DNA of 64,000 bases from an uncultured Opitutia bacterium (GCA_903872505.1 CAIQKV010000044.1:1-64000), one strand, 5' to 3'. Shown: positions 34,866 through 44,175, counted from the stretch's first letter. Made by a program: numbers and translations. Notes: a model not told the origin generated them from the sequence alone.

Positions 34866-36467
34866 GTGGTGCGAAAACTCCTTCCCGCCTGGCTGGCGGC
34901 CCTCGTGGCGCTGGGCCTGCCCCTGCGGGCGGCGGTGCCGTCCCCGGCGGCCGGCGTGATCCTCCTGGCCAACCGCGACGACCCCGACTCGCTGCGCATC
35001 GCCGAGCACTACGCGGAGGCGCGGGGTGTGCCCCGGGAAAACATCATCGCGCTGGCCATGCCGCTGGCCGAGACCATCACCTGGCTGGAGTTCGTGTCTA
35101 CGATCTGGCAGCCGCTGCAGGACGAATTGGTGCGGCGCCGGTGGATCGATGCCATGCCGATGACCCTGACCGACGGGGTGGGGCGGAAAAAATACGCCAT
35201 CGCCGGGCATCGCATGGCCTACCTCGTCGTCTGCCGCGGCGTGCCGCTGCGGGTCGCGGCGTCCGCGGATTTGGCAGCGCCGCCGGCGGCGCCGTTTGAC
35301 CGGGCCGAGTTCCGCACCAACCAGGGGGCGGTCGATTCCGAGCTGAGCCTGCTGGCGCAGACCAATTATCCGATCAACGGCTTCGTGGCGAACCCGCTGT
35401 ACCGGAACGACGTCCCGTCCGAGTGGGAGCGCGCGCAGGTTGTGAAGGTGTCGCGCCTCGACGGGCCGACCGCGGCGGATGCGCTGGCCCTGGTGGACCA
35501 GGCGCTGGCCGCGGAACGCACGGGCCTGCTGGGGCGCGCCTACGTGGACCTCGGGTACCAGCTCCCCGGCGGCGACCGCTGGCTCGAGTTGGCGGCGGAC
35601 CAACTGGCCGGGCTGGGCTTCGACCTCGATATCGACCGCAAACCGGACACGTTGCCGCTGGCGGCGCGGTTCGATGCCCCGGTGCTCTATTTTGGCTGGT
35701 ATGCCGGCACGGTCAACGGGCCCTTCCTGCTGCCCGGGTTCAGGTTTCCGCCCGGCGCGATCGCGGTGCACCTGCACAGCTTTTCGGCCGAGACGCTGCG
35801 CTCGGACCGCACGGGGTGGTGCGGGCCGTTTGTCGCCCGCGGGGTCACGGCGACGGTCGGCAATGTCTTCGAGCCGTACCTCGGTTTCTTGCACCGGCCG
35901 GACGCCCTGCTGCGCGCGCTGGCCCGGGGCGCCACGTTTGGCGAGGCCGCGTATTATGCCGAGCCGGTGCTGAGCTGGCAGGCCATCGCGATCGGCGACC
36001 CGCTTTACCGTCCGTTCGCCCGGTCGTTCGACGAGCAGTGGCGGAACCGCACGGGCCTGCCGGCGCCGCTGGCGGGGTATGCCGTGCTCCGCAAGCTGCA
36101 CCTGCTTGAGGCGAAGCATCAACCCGCGGAGGCGCTCGCGGCCGCGCGGGCCGCGCTGCAGGCGCAGCCCAACCTCGCGCTCGGTTTCGCCCTGGCGCGG
36201 CGGCGGGAGCAGGCGGGCGACGCGGCGGGTGCGGCCGGGGCGCTGGCCTTTGCGGCCGGGATGCCCGCCTTTCCGCCCGACCAATGGACGCTGGCCCACG
36301 AGGCCGCCCGGCTGCTGGAGCGGGTCGGCGCCGGGACCGAAGCCGGGCAAATCAATGACCGACTCCTGGAGGATCCGGCGTTGCCGGCCGAGCTGCGGGA
36401 AGCCTGGCAGGCGGAGGCGGGCGAGGCGGCCAAAGACGGCGAGCCGGAACCCGGGACAAAAAAATAG
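34866..36467 (+). CDS. TIGR03790-family secreted protein
   Basis: About 533 residues from a GTG at 34866 (or 34869), which begins the signal RKLLPAWLAALVALGLPLRA; no ATG fits, and the track start lies inside the divergent riboswitch. The family body is evident: VILLANRDDPDSLRIAEHYAEARGVPRENI, IDAMPMTLTDG, MAYLVVCRGVPLRV, VLYFGWYAGTVNGPFLLPGF, GWCGPFVARGVTATVGNVFEPYL and ARGATFGEAAYYAEPVLSWQAIAIGDPLYRPF, which resemble a caspase/gingipain-like alpha/beta fold without an obvious Cys-His dyad. A TPR-like C-terminal tail follows. Function unknown. Confidence 0.82.
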   Translation: MVRKLLPAWLAALVALGLPLRAAVPSPAAGVILLANRDDPDSLRIAEHYAEARGVPRENIIALAMPLAETITWLEFVSTIWQPLQDELVRRRWIDAMPMTLTDGVGRKKYAIAGHRMAYLVVCRGVPLRVAASADLAAPPAAPFDRAEFRTNQGAVDSELSLLAQTNYPINGFVANPLYRNDVPSEWERAQVVKVSRLDGPTAADALALVDQALAAERTGLLGRAYVDLGYQLPGGDRWLELAADQLAGLGFDLDIDRKPDTLPLAARFDAPVLYFGWYAGTVNGPFLLPGFRFPPGAIAVHLHSFSAETLRSDRTGWCGPFVARGVTATVGNVFEPYLGFLHRPDALLRALARGATFGEAAYYAEPVLSWQAIAIGDPLYRPFARSFDEQWRNRTGLPAPLAGYAVLRKLHLLEAKHQPAEALAAARAALQAQPNLALGFALARRREQAGDAAGAAGALAFAAGMPAFPPDQWTLAHEAARLLERVGAGTEAGQINDRLLEDPALPAELREAWQAEAGEAAKDGEPEPGTKK

Positions 36468-36488
36468 CGCGGCCGGTGAGGGCCGCGC
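36457..36488 (-). terminator. Rho-independent terminator after clpP
   Basis: On the minus strand GCGCGGCC-ctcacc-GGCCGCGC is followed by TATTTTTTT. It ends clpP transcription and overlaps the last codons of the convergent TIGR03790 gene, whose Lys-Lys-Lys C-terminus is encoded by the A-run. Confidence 0.85.
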
Positions 36489-36509
36489 CATCAGAAGGAG
36501 AAAGCCGGC

Positions 36510-37166
36510 TCAGACCTTGTCGACGATGCGGTCGGCCAGCCCGTAGGCGATGGCCTCCTGCGCATTGAGGTAGAAGTCGCGGTCGGTGTCGCGGTTGATG
36601 TTCTCGAGCGGCTGGCCGGACGCGGTGGCGAGGATCTGGTTCAGCTCCGAGCGGAGTTTTTCCATTTCCTTGGCCTGGATGTTGATGTCCGTCGCGGGGC
36701 CGACCATGCGGCCGGAGATGAGCGGCTGGTGGATGAGCACGCGGGAATGCGGGTAGAGCAGCCGGCGGCCCTTGGGGGCGCCGCACAGGAGGATGGAGCC
36801 CATCGAGGCGGCCATGCCCGTCACCACGACGGTGATCGGGGAGGTGATCAGCTTCATCGTGTCGTAAACCGCCATGCCGGAGGTGATGGAGCCGCCCGGG
36901 GAGTTGATGTAGAAGGTGATCGGCTTGCCCGGGGCCACCGACTCCAGGTACAGCAGCTTCTCGGTGATGTCCTTGGCGGTCTCGTCGGTCACGGCGCCCC
37001 AGAGGAAGATTTTCCGCTGCTCCAGGAACTTCTTCTGGATCAGCATCGCCACGGGGGTCTGGCCCTTCTTGGCCGAGGGGGTTTCCTGTTCCTCGTCGTC
37101 GTCATCGTCCTCATCGGCGCGGGGGAGCGGGGCGGCGAGACCGGGTTGAAGATTGTCGAAATGCAT
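36510..37166 (-). CDS. clpP: ATP-dependent Clp protease proteolytic subunit
   Basis: 218 residues from the ATG at 37166 (MHFDNLQPGL). The track's 1344-residue ORF is this gene plus a huge antisense extension. Catalytic Ser121 lies in GMAASMGSILL, His146 in YPHSRVLIHQPL, and the Asp in NRDTDRDFYL; the oxyanion strand is FYINSPGGSITSG. An acidic run (DEDDDDDEEQE, residues 18-28) precedes the fold and replaces the usual short N-terminal loop; it may be a propeptide. ClpP forms a 14-mer chamber with ClpX or ClpA, neither of which is next door. Stands alone before a terminator. Confidence 0.95.
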   Translation of the reverse strand: MHFDNLQPGLAAPLPRADEDDDDDEEQETPSAKKGQTPVAMLIQKKFLEQRKIFLWGAVTDETAKDITEKLLYLESVAPGKPITFYINSPGGSITSGMAVYDTMKLITSPITVVVTGMAASMGSILLCGAPKGRRLLYPHSRVLIHQPLISGRMVGPATDINIQAKEMEKLRSELNQILATASGQPLENINRDTDRDFYLNAQEAIAYGLADRIVDKV

Positions 37167-37271
37167 AGGCCGTGAACGTTGGCGGGCTTGGCGCGGTTGG
37201 CAAGTGGTTTGGCCGTTTCGGCCTGTCCCGGGGTTGCCAACCGGGCGGCCGGCCGCCATGACCGGGCCAGC

Positions 37272-38906
37272 ATGAGCGTCCAACGCATCTCCGGCCGCAT
37301 CGTCGATGTGCTCCACCGGGCCGAGTACCCCGGCACGATCGAGATCGCCGGCGGCGTCATCCGCCGGATCACCCGCGACGCCCGCGTCCGGGGCGCGCGG
37401 CTGCTCCTGCCGGGGTTCGTGGACGCGCACATCCACATCGAGAGCTCGATGCTGCCGCCGGCGGAGTTCGCGCGGCACGCCGTGGTGCACGGCACGGTGG
37501 CGACGGTGTCGGACCCGCACGAGATCGCCAACGTGCTCGGCGTCGCGGGGGTGAACTACATGATCGCGGACGGGCGGCGCACGCCGTTCAAGTTCCACTT
37601 CGGCGCGCCCTCCTGCGTGCCGGCGACGACGTTTGAGACGGCGGGCGCGGCGCTGGACGCCCGGGCCGTGGGCCGGCTGCTGGCGCGGCCCGAGGTCAGG
37701 TTTTTGGCGGAGGTGATGAACTTTCCCGGCGTGCTGGCCGGCGACCGGTCGCTGCGCGCGATGATCGCGGCGGCCCGGAAGCGCGGAAAGCCCGTCGACG
37801 GCCACGCACCCGGCCTGCGCGGCGCCACCGCCGCGCGCTACGCCGCGGCGGGGATCACGACCGACCACGAGTGCTTCACGCTCGGCGAGGCGCGGGACAA
37901 GCTGGCCGCCGGGATGCGGATCCTCATCCGCGAGGGCTCGGCGGCGCGGAACTTTGCCGCGCTGGCGCCCCTGCTGAAGACCGACGCGGCGCGCTGCATG
38001 TTCTGCTGCGACGACCTGCACCCCGACCTGCTGATGGTGCGTCACCTGGACGAACACGTGCGGCGGGCGCTGGCGCTGGGCATGGACCGGTTTGACGTCC
38101 TCGCGTGCGCCTCGGTCAACCCGGTGCGGCACTACGGCCTCGCAGTCGGCTTGCTGCGCGAGGGCGACCCGGCGGATTTCATCGAGGTGGAGAGCTGGAG
38201 AAACTTTCGCGTGCGCCGCACCTGGCTCGATGGCCGATTGGTGGCCGCCGGTGGCCGGAGCCTGCTGCCGCGCCAGCCGGCGCGCGTCGTGAACAAATTC
38301 CAGGCCCGGCCGCGCCGGGCCGCGGACTTCGCCGTGCCCGCGGGCCGCGGAATGCTCAACGTCATCGAGGCGCTCAACGGCCAGCTCATCACCCGCCACC
38401 GGCGGCTGCGCGCGAAGGTGGTGGCCGGCCGGGTGGTCGCCGACCCCGCGCGCGATGTGCTCAAGATCGTCGTGGTCAACCGCTATGCGCGGTCCGCGCC
38501 GGCGGCGGTGGGCTTTATCCGGGGCTTCGGGCTGCGCGCGGGGGCGCTGGCCTCGTCGGTGGCGCACGACTCGCACAACATCGTCGCCGTCGGGGCGGAC
38601 GACGCCTCGCTCGCGGCCGCGGTGAACCTCGTGATCGCGCACCGTGGCGGGATCAGCGTGGCCGGCGGGGGCCGGCGCGCGGTGCTGCCGCTGCCGATCG
38701 CGGGCCTGATGTCCGACGCCGACGGCCGCGCGGTGGCGCGGCGCTACACGGCGCTGGATGCCCGGGCCAAGCAGCTCGGCTCGCGGCTCGACGCCCCGTT
38801 CATGACGCTGTCCTTCATGGCGCTGCTGGTGATCCCCGACCTGAAACTCAGCGACCGCGGGCTGTTCTCGGCGGCGCAGTGGGCGTTTCAACCCGTCGTT
38901 GGCTGA
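37272..38906 (+). CDS. ade: Adenine deaminase
   Basis: 544 residues from the ATG at 37272 (MSVQRISGRIVDVLHR). Amidohydrolase metal motif VDAHIHIESSMLPPAEFARH matches the Ade type, with TVATVSDPHEIANVLG, VDGHAPGLRG, the metal Asp region CCDDLHPDLL and a C-terminal Ade domain (VGFIRGFGLRAGALASSVAHDSHNIVAVG). It deaminates adenine to hypoxanthine in purine salvage, with Fe(II) or Mn(II). Divergent from clpP across about 105 bases. Confidence 0.94.
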   Translation: MSVQRISGRIVDVLHRAEYPGTIEIAGGVIRRITRDARVRGARLLLPGFVDAHIHIESSMLPPAEFARHAVVHGTVATVSDPHEIANVLGVAGVNYMIADGRRTPFKFHFGAPSCVPATTFETAGAALDARAVGRLLARPEVRFLAEVMNFPGVLAGDRSLRAMIAAARKRGKPVDGHAPGLRGATAARYAAAGITTDHECFTLGEARDKLAAGMRILIREGSAARNFAALAPLLKTDAARCMFCCDDLHPDLLMVRHLDEHVRRALALGMDRFDVLACASVNPVRHYGLAVGLLREGDPADFIEVESWRNFRVRRTWLDGRLVAAGGRSLLPRQPARVVNKFQARPRRAADFAVPAGRGMLNVIEALNGQLITRHRRLRAKVVAGRVVADPARDVLKIVVVNRYARSAPAAVGFIRGFGLRAGALASSVAHDSHNIVAVGADDASLAAAVNLVIAHRGGISVAGGGRRAVLPLPIAGLMSDADGRAVARRYTALDARAKQLGSRLDAPFMTLSFMALLVIPDLKLSDRGLFSAAQWAFQPVVG

Positions 38907-39011
38907 GACGGGCGCGCGCCCGGCCGGATGCGTAATCTCCCCGAGCAGAAGCGGCTCGAATGAATTATACCGGCGATTTACCGTGGGACTCTGGTTCGCC
39001 ATTGCGTCGCC

Positions 39012-40604
39012 ATGCCCCCACCTGACATTTTTCCCAATATGCGTGATCGGATCATTGACCGGTGGCGGGGCCGGTGGCTGGAACTGGCGGGGCGGGTGGT
39101 CAATGCCGCGTGCATCGTGATCGCCCTGGGCTGGTTCCTCGCGCTGCTCCTGCCGCACCTCCGGATCATCACCCAACCGGGCCCGCAGGAGTACAACGAG
39201 CCGGCGATCTGGCACACGACCTGGTTGCTCGACCACGGACGGAATCCCTACACGGCCCAGGAACTGCCCGGCGCCGCCTACTGCTTCGATCCCCTCTACA
39301 ACTACGTGGTGCTGGCGCTCAAGCCCCTGCTGGGGATCGATTACACGGCGCACCGCCTGCTCAACCTGTTCTTCCTGCTGGGCTCGCTCGCGATCCTGGT
39401 GCGGGCGATGACCAAGGCGGGCGCGGGGCTGGGCATCGCGCTGCTGTCCGCGGTCTTTCTCTACGGGATGTGCCTCGGCAACATCATGGTCACGGCCCGC
39501 CCGGACCTGATGGGGTGGTTCTTTTTCCTGCTCGGCCTGCTGGTGCCGTGGGAGCGCAACTACACCCGTTGGTCCACGGTGTTCGGGCTCGTTTGCGCGC
39601 TGATCGCCTTCCACTGCAAGTTCTACTTCGCCCTGGCGGCCTGCGCGACCCTGCTGGCCCATTTCATGGTGCGCGACAAGAAGGAGGCATGCTGGCTGGG
39701 GGTGGGTTTCTTCACCGTGCTGGGGATCTCCTTCGCCATCTGCTGCCACTATTTCCCGTATTACTACATCGAGACGGTCATCGTGCAGCGCGGCGGCGCC
39801 GTGCTGAACTCCCGCGACGACATCTCGGTGATGCACACCACGATGCTGTTCGAGCGCGCCTGGCCGTTCCTGCTGCTGATGCTCTACGGGCTGGGCGTGC
39901 GGCTCTGGCGGCGGCAAGTCGCGCGGCGCGCGGGCCGGCCGGCGACGCAGCCGGAGGACCTGCGCTTCCACGCCTTGGGGGCGGTCTTCCTGATTTTCCT
40001 GGTCATCGTCTACTTCTACATGGGCCGCAATGCCGGCGCGTATTTCACCTACCACCTGCACCTCCTGTTTCCGCTGATGTTCGTGCTGGCGGCCTGGGCC
40101 ATCACCGGGCCGTGGGTGCGGATCGGCTTCGGCGTGCTGCTGGCGGTGTTTGTCACGGTCCGCCTGGCGATCCCGCCGGTGCCCGACTCGGACGCGCCCT
40201 ACCGGCGGATGGAGGAGCTGATCATGACGTGCCACGGCGAGGTGCTGGGCATCGCGTCCGTGACCGACATCTTCGAGCGCCAGGGCCGCCGGGTGCTGCA
40301 CAACGGCAACACCATGTTCATCGGGTTTGCCTTCGGGGACAACGGGATCGGGCGCGACCCGATGATCGCGGTGCTCGGGGCGAACTACAACGCGACGATC
40401 GCGGAGGTGGAGCGCAAGGTCGCCGCCCGCGAATACGCCATGGTGCTGACGGAGTTCGACGCGCCGTACTTCTGCTCCGAGGAGCTGCTGAGCAAGAACT
40501 ACGACAAGGTGGAGCAGATCGACTACTTCACCTATTTCGGGCACAGCCCGGTGCGCGTCTGGCGCCCCAAGGCGCAGGAAGCGGACGCCGGCAAGACACC
40601 CTGA
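39012..40604 (+). CDS. Multi-pass membrane protein, GT-C glycosyltransferase-like
   Basis: 530 residues with about 10-11 predicted helices. An early periplasmic loop with EYNEPAIWHTTWLLDHGRNPYTAQELPG follows helix 1, as in GT-C/PMT-like enzymes with acidic residues in loop 1, and helix pairs resemble family 39-type proteins (YMGRNAGAYFTYHLHLLFPLMF). The C-terminal soluble part, LGANYNATIAEVERKVAAREYAMVLTEFDAP, looks like a domain that ends many such proteins. A polyprenyl-phosphate sugar donor is implied but not shown. Stand-alone gene. Confidence 0.7.
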   Translation: MPPPDIFPNMRDRIIDRWRGRWLELAGRVVNAACIVIALGWFLALLLPHLRIITQPGPQEYNEPAIWHTTWLLDHGRNPYTAQELPGAAYCFDPLYNYVVLALKPLLGIDYTAHRLLNLFFLLGSLAILVRAMTKAGAGLGIALLSAVFLYGMCLGNIMVTARPDLMGWFFFLLGLLVPWERNYTRWSTVFGLVCALIAFHCKFYFALAACATLLAHFMVRDKKEACWLGVGFFTVLGISFAICCHYFPYYYIETVIVQRGGAVLNSRDDISVMHTTMLFERAWPFLLLMLYGLGVRLWRRQVARRAGRPATQPEDLRFHALGAVFLIFLVIVYFYMGRNAGAYFTYHLHLLFPLMFVLAAWAITGPWVRIGFGVLLAVFVTVRLAIPPVPDSDAPYRRMEELIMTCHGEVLGIASVTDIFERQGRRVLHNGNTMFIGFAFGDNGIGRDPMIAVLGANYNATIAEVERKVAAREYAMVLTEFDAPYFCSEELLSKNYDKVEQIDYFTYFGHSPVRVWRPKAQEADAGKTP

Positions 40605-40611
40605 GCGGCGG

Positions 40612-40656
40612 TCAGATCAGGCCCAGCTTCATCTTACCTTCCTCGGAAATCATCGA
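40612..40656 (-). pseudogene. Orphan 3' end of a second sufT copy
   Basis: On the minus strand this 45-base piece encodes SMISEEGKMKLGLI and a stop, the very same last 14 residues as the sufT gene 41 bases upstream of it. Yet 12 of 45 bases differ, every change synonymous. No upstream frame remains; the intervening 40 bases are repeat-like (CCTCCTACGCCGAGGCTGCG). It is a remnant of a diverged allele, not a recent tandem duplication. Confidence 0.8.
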
Positions 40657-40696
40657 TCCTCCTACGCCGAGGCTGCGGAGGACAGGCTGGTTCCGA

Positions 40697-41242
40697 TCAA
40701 ATCAACCCGAGCTTCATTTTGCCCTCTTCACTGATCATCGATTGGTTCCAGGGCGGGTCCCAGGTGACGCGGACATCGGCGGCGCCCACTCCGGGGATGA
40801 GCAGAATCTTGTCCTTCGCGTCGGCGGCGATGGCGGGGCCCATGCCGCAGCCGGGCGCCGTGAGGGTCATGGCGACGTCGACCTTGTGGGCGCCGTCGTC
40901 CTGCTTGGAAATGTCCATCGAGTAGACGAGGCCGAGGTCGACGATGTTCACCGGGATCTCGGGGTCGTAGACCTTCCGGAGCTGGTCCCAGACGGCCGCG
41001 GGATCAGGCGCGCCGCCGGGCAGCGGCGCGGCGGCGACGGCGGTGCTGACGACCTTCTCGCCGAGGGTATCGCCATCCTTGGCGTCGATGCGGAAGAGGC
41101 CGAAGTCCGTCACCACGGTGAAATTGCCGCCCAGGGTCTGGGACAGCGTGACGCGGGTGCCGGCGGTCAGCGGGACCTTGTCGCCTGAGGGAATCTGCGT
41201 GGCGGTGACGTCGCGGGACAGGATGCGGTCGGTCGGGGGCAT
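40697..41242 (-). CDS. sufT: Fe-S cluster assembly factor SufT (MIP18/DUF59 family)
   Basis: 181 residues. The N-terminal extension (DRILSRDVTATQIPSGDKVPLTAGT) is SufT-specific and precedes the DUF59 domain: WDQLRKVYDPEIPVNIVDLGLVYSMDI, then VAMTLTAPGCGMGPAIAADAKDKI with the conserved Cys, and VTWDPPWNQSMISEEGK. SufT helps mature Fe-S proteins. Last gene of sufR-like/C/B/D/T; starts 20 bases after sufD. A leftover second 3' end lies just downstream. Confidence 0.93.
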   Translation of the reverse strand: MPPTDRILSRDVTATQIPSGDKVPLTAGTRVTLSQTLGGNFTVVTDFGLFRIDAKDGDTLGEKVVSTAVAAAPLPGGAPDPAAVWDQLRKVYDPEIPVNIVDLGLVYSMDISKQDDGAHKVDVAMTLTAPGCGMGPAIAADAKDKILLIPGVGAADVRVTWDPPWNQSMISEEGKMKLGLI

Positions 41243-41262
41243 GGCGAAAAGTGGCGGGTGCG

Positions 41263-42606
41263 TCAGGCCGGCGACGGGGCGGCCGCGGCGGGTTGCGCCT
41301 GGAACTTGGCCTTGACCAGGTCGCGGAGGGCGTCGTGCAGCGGCTCGTGGCCGAGCTTGCTGAGCACCTCCTCGAAGAAGCCAAAGGTCAGCAGTTCGTC
41401 GGCGGCGTCCTTGGCGATGCCGCGGGCCTGCAGGTAGAATTCCTGCTCGGGATCGATGCGGCTCGAGGTGGCGCCATGGGAGCAGCGGACGTCGTTGGCC
41501 TGGATCTCGAGGCCGGGGAGCGAGTTGGCCTCGGCGTCGTCGCTGAGCATCAGGTTGCGGTTGCTCTGGTAGGCGTCGGTCTTCTGCGCGTCGGGGTCGA
41601 CAACGATCAGGCCGGAGAAGATGGTCTTCGACCGGCCGAGCAGGGCGTTCTTGTAGAGCAGGTTCGAGCTGGTGTGCGGCGCCTGGTGGATCTGCCGCGT
41701 GCGCTGGTCGAACTCCTGGGCGCCGTGCGCGACGGTGAGCGCGAGCATCTCGCTGTGCGCCCCGGGCGCCTGCAGCTGGCTGTGGCTCTCGTGGCGCGAC
41801 TGGCGGCCGCCGAGGTGGAGGTTGAGCGAGAGCACGCGGGCGTCGCGGCGCGCGACGGTGGAATTCGACTGGAAGGAGAGGGTCTCGCGTGACCAGGTCT
41901 GCGCGGCGACGTAGGTCAGCTGGGCGCCGTGGCTGGCGTAGAGGTCGTTGCGGCCGCAGGCGAAGTGGGCGCCGGCGTCGGCCGAGCGGAAGAAGTCCAC
42001 GATGGTCGCCCGGGTGTCCTGTTCCGCGATGACGAGGGTGTGCGGGAACACCGCCGCGCCTGCGCCGGCGGCGTAATGGAACACCGCGAGCGGGTCCGCG
42101 ATCTCCACGCCCTTGGGCAGGAAAATGAACGCGCCGTCGTCCAGCAGGGCGGTATGCAGCGCGGAGAATTTCTCCGCGCCCAGCGTCGCGGGCTGCGCCA
42201 GCAGGTGCGACTTCACGAGGTCCCCGTGCTTCCGGAGGGCGTTTTGCAGCGTCTCGAAGATGACGCCGCGCTCCGCGAGGGCGGCGGCGACCGGGTCCGA
42301 TGCGACCAGGCGGTTGTTGGCGAAGACGAGCCGGCCGGCTTTGGCGATGCCGATGGGGGTGTGGCCGAGCCCGGCGGCGGTGACGGGCGCGGGCAGGGCG
42401 TAGCCGTCAAGCTTGAGGCCGGTGAGCGTGGCGAAGCGCCAGGCCTCGTCGGTGCGCTTCGGCAGCGGCAGCGCGCAGAAGCGCGCCCAGGCCTCGCGCT
42501 TCCGGTCCAGCCACCACGCGGGGAGGTGGGCGACGGAGGCGAGGTGGGCGTCGAAGACTTCGGCGGTAAAGGAACCGACGACGGAGTCGGGCGTGGTGAC
42601 GGACAT
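41263..42606 (-). CDS. sufD: Fe-S cluster assembly protein SufD
   Basis: 447 residues with the SufB/SufD beta-helix core: SNSTVARRDARVLSLNLHLGGRQSRHESHSQLQAPGAHSEMLALTV, RTRQIHQAPHTSSNLLYKNALLGRSKTIFSGLIVV, and the C-terminal LEIQANDVRCSHGATSSRIDPEQEFYLQARGI with the His that sits at the SufB-SufD interface. SufD partners SufB and SufC in the SufBC2D scaffold. Separated from sufB by 94 bases that hold a hairpin and an AT-rich repeat, which may tune its dose. Confidence 0.95.
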   Translation of the reverse strand: MSVTTPDSVVGSFTAEVFDAHLASVAHLPAWWLDRKREAWARFCALPLPKRTDEAWRFATLTGLKLDGYALPAPVTAAGLGHTPIGIAKAGRLVFANNRLVASDPVAAALAERGVIFETLQNALRKHGDLVKSHLLAQPATLGAEKFSALHTALLDDGAFIFLPKGVEIADPLAVFHYAAGAGAAVFPHTLVIAEQDTRATIVDFFRSADAGAHFACGRNDLYASHGAQLTYVAAQTWSRETLSFQSNSTVARRDARVLSLNLHLGGRQSRHESHSQLQAPGAHSEMLALTVAHGAQEFDQRTRQIHQAPHTSSNLLYKNALLGRSKTIFSGLIVVDPDAQKTDAYQSNRNLMLSDDAEANSLPGLEIQANDVRCSHGATSSRIDPEQEFYLQARGIAKDAADELLTFGFFEEVLSKLGHEPLHDALRDLVKAKFQAQPAAAAPSPA

Positions 42607-42607
42607 G

Positions 42608-42692
42608 GAAATTTTCGATTTTCGAATTTCGATTTTCGAATGGGTGCGGAGGTGAGGGACAATCGAAATTCGAGAATCGAAATTCGAAAATC
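42608..42692. repeat. AT-rich TTTTCGAATTTCGA inverted repeat inside the suf operon
   Basis: Two arms, 42608-42641 (built from ATTTTCGA and ATTTCGA units) and 42659-42692 (AATCGAAATTCGA units), are nearly reverse complements around an 18-base loop. The composition contrasts sharply with the GC-rich genes. It lies between sufB stop and sufD start and could fold into a long hairpin. Confidence 0.7.
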
Positions 42693-42711
42693 CGTCGGCG
42701 TCAGCCGACGG
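42692..42711 (-). terminator. Hairpin overlapping the sufB stop codon, possible attenuator
   Basis: CCGTCGGC-tgac-GCCGACGG is a perfect 8-bp stem whose loop contains the sufB TGA; ATTTTCG follows on the minus strand. The T-run is short, so it may be a partial terminator or an mRNA processing/stability element rather than a full stop. Confidence 0.45.
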
Positions 42712-44155
42712 ATCCTTCCATCTCGAGGTCGATAAGCCGCTTCAGCTCGACCGAGTATTCCATCGGGAACTGGCGGGCGAGGTCGTTGATGAAGCCGTTG
42801 ACCGAGAGGCTCATTGCCTGGCCCTCGGTGAGGCCGCGCTGCTGCATGTAGAAGATCTGCTCCTCGCTGACCTTGGAGACGCTGGCCTCGTGCTGGGTGG
42901 AGTTGCCCTCGCCGCGGGAGGTGATGGCCGGGTAGGTGTCGGTGCGGCTGTTGGTGTTGATCAGCAGCGCGTCGCACTCGGTGTTGTTCTTGCAGCCCTT
43001 GAGGTGCTTCGGGATGTGGACAACGCCGCGGTAGGTGCTGCGGCCCTGGCCGACGGAGATGGACTTGGCGACGATGTTGGACGTGGTCTCGTCGGCGGCG
43101 TGGATCATCTTGGCGCCGGTGTCCTGGTGCTGCCCGTCGTTGGCGAGGGCGATGGAGATGACCTCGCCGCGGGCCCGGCGGCCCTTCAGGACGACGCCCG
43201 GGTACTTCATGGTCAGGCGGCTGCCGATGTTGCAGTCGATCCACTTGATCTCGGCGTCCTCGTGCGCGACGCCGCGCTTGGTGACGAGGTTGAAGACGTT
43301 GTTGGCCCAGTTCTGGACGGTGATGTACTGGATCTTCGCGCCCTTGAGCGCGACGAGCTCGACCACGGCGCTGTGGAGCGTCGAGGTGCTGAACTTGGGC
43401 GCGGTGCAGCCCTCCATGTAGGTGACCTCGGCGCCCTCGTCGGCGATGATAAGGGTGCGCTCGAACTGGCCGAAATTCTCCGCGTTGATGCGGAAGTACG
43501 CCTGCAGCGGCATGGCGACCTTCACGCCCTTGGGCACGTAGATGAACGAGCCGCCGGAGAAGACCGCGCTGTTGAGCGCCGAGAACTTGTTGTCGCCGGT
43601 CGGGATGACCTTGCCGAAGAACTGGCGGAAGAGGTCGGGATGCTCGCGCAGGCCCTCGGTGGAATTGACGAAGATGACGCCCTGCTTGGAGACGGCCTCC
43701 TTGATGTTGGAGTAGGCGGCCTCGGAGTCGAACTGGGCCTCGACCCCGGCGAGGAACTTGCGCTCATGCTCGGGGACGCCGAGGCGCTCGAAGGTCTTCT
43801 TGATGTCGTCGGGCACCTCGTCCCAGGTGCGCTTGGGCTTCTGGCCGCTCGAGAGGTAATAGCGGATCTTGTCGAAATCGATGTTCTCGAGGTCCTTCGT
43901 CGCCCAGTGCGTGGGCATGGGCTTGGCGAGGAACGTCTTCAGGGCGTTGAGCCGGAACTCGAGGATCCACGGCGCCTCCTTCTTGACCGCGCTGATGTAG
44001 CGCACGGTCTTCTCCGAGAGGCCGGTGCCGGCGTCGAACTCGTAGTCCATCTTGTAGCTGAAATTACCGGCGGCCTGGTCGATGCCGGAGAGGGGATTCT
44101 CGGCGGTGTCGGCCGGCGAAGCCGGGACCGGGGCGGTGGCAGGGAGGTTGGCCAT
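42701..44155 (-). CDS. sufB: Fe-S cluster assembly protein SufB
   Basis: 484 residues from the ATG at 44155 ([16 protein letters not shown]); the track prefixes 40 antiframe residues. SufB motifs include [139 protein letters not shown] (with the conserved Cys) and [20 protein letters not shown]. It is the scaffold on which the cluster forms with SufC and SufD. Twenty bases after sufC. Confidence 0.97.
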   Translation of the reverse strand: MANLPATAPVPASPADTAENPLSGIDQAAGNFSYKMDYEFDAGTGLSEKTVRYISAVKKEAPWILEFRLNALKTFLAKPMPTHWATKDLENIDFDKIRYYLSSGQKPKRTWDEVPDDIKKTFERLGVPEHERKFLAGVEAQFDSEAAYSNIKEAVSKQGVIFVNSTEGLREHPDLFRQFFGKVIPTGDNKFSALNSAVFSGGSFIYVPKGVKVAMPLQAYFRINAENFGQFERTLIIADEGAEVTYMEGCTAPKFSTSTLHSAVVELVALKGAKIQYITVQNWANNVFNLVTKRGVAHEDAEIKWIDCNIGSRLTMKYPGVVLKGRRARGEVISIALANDGQHQDTGAKMIHAADETTSNIVAKSISVGQGRSTYRGVVHIPKHLKGCKNNTECDALLINTNSRTDTYPAITSRGEGNSTQHEASVSKVSEEQIFYMQQRGLTEGQAMSLSVNGFINDLARQFPMEYSVELKRLIDLEMEGSVG

Positions 44156-44175
44156 GGCGGGGGAGCGGGGAGGGT

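Noticed and set aside
36510-40544. 1344-residue minus-strand ORF
   Set aside because: Only its last 218 residues are real (ClpP). The rest is an antisense reading of the adenine deaminase and GT-C-like genes, full of Arg/His/Gln-rich low complexity typical of shadows in GC-rich DNA.
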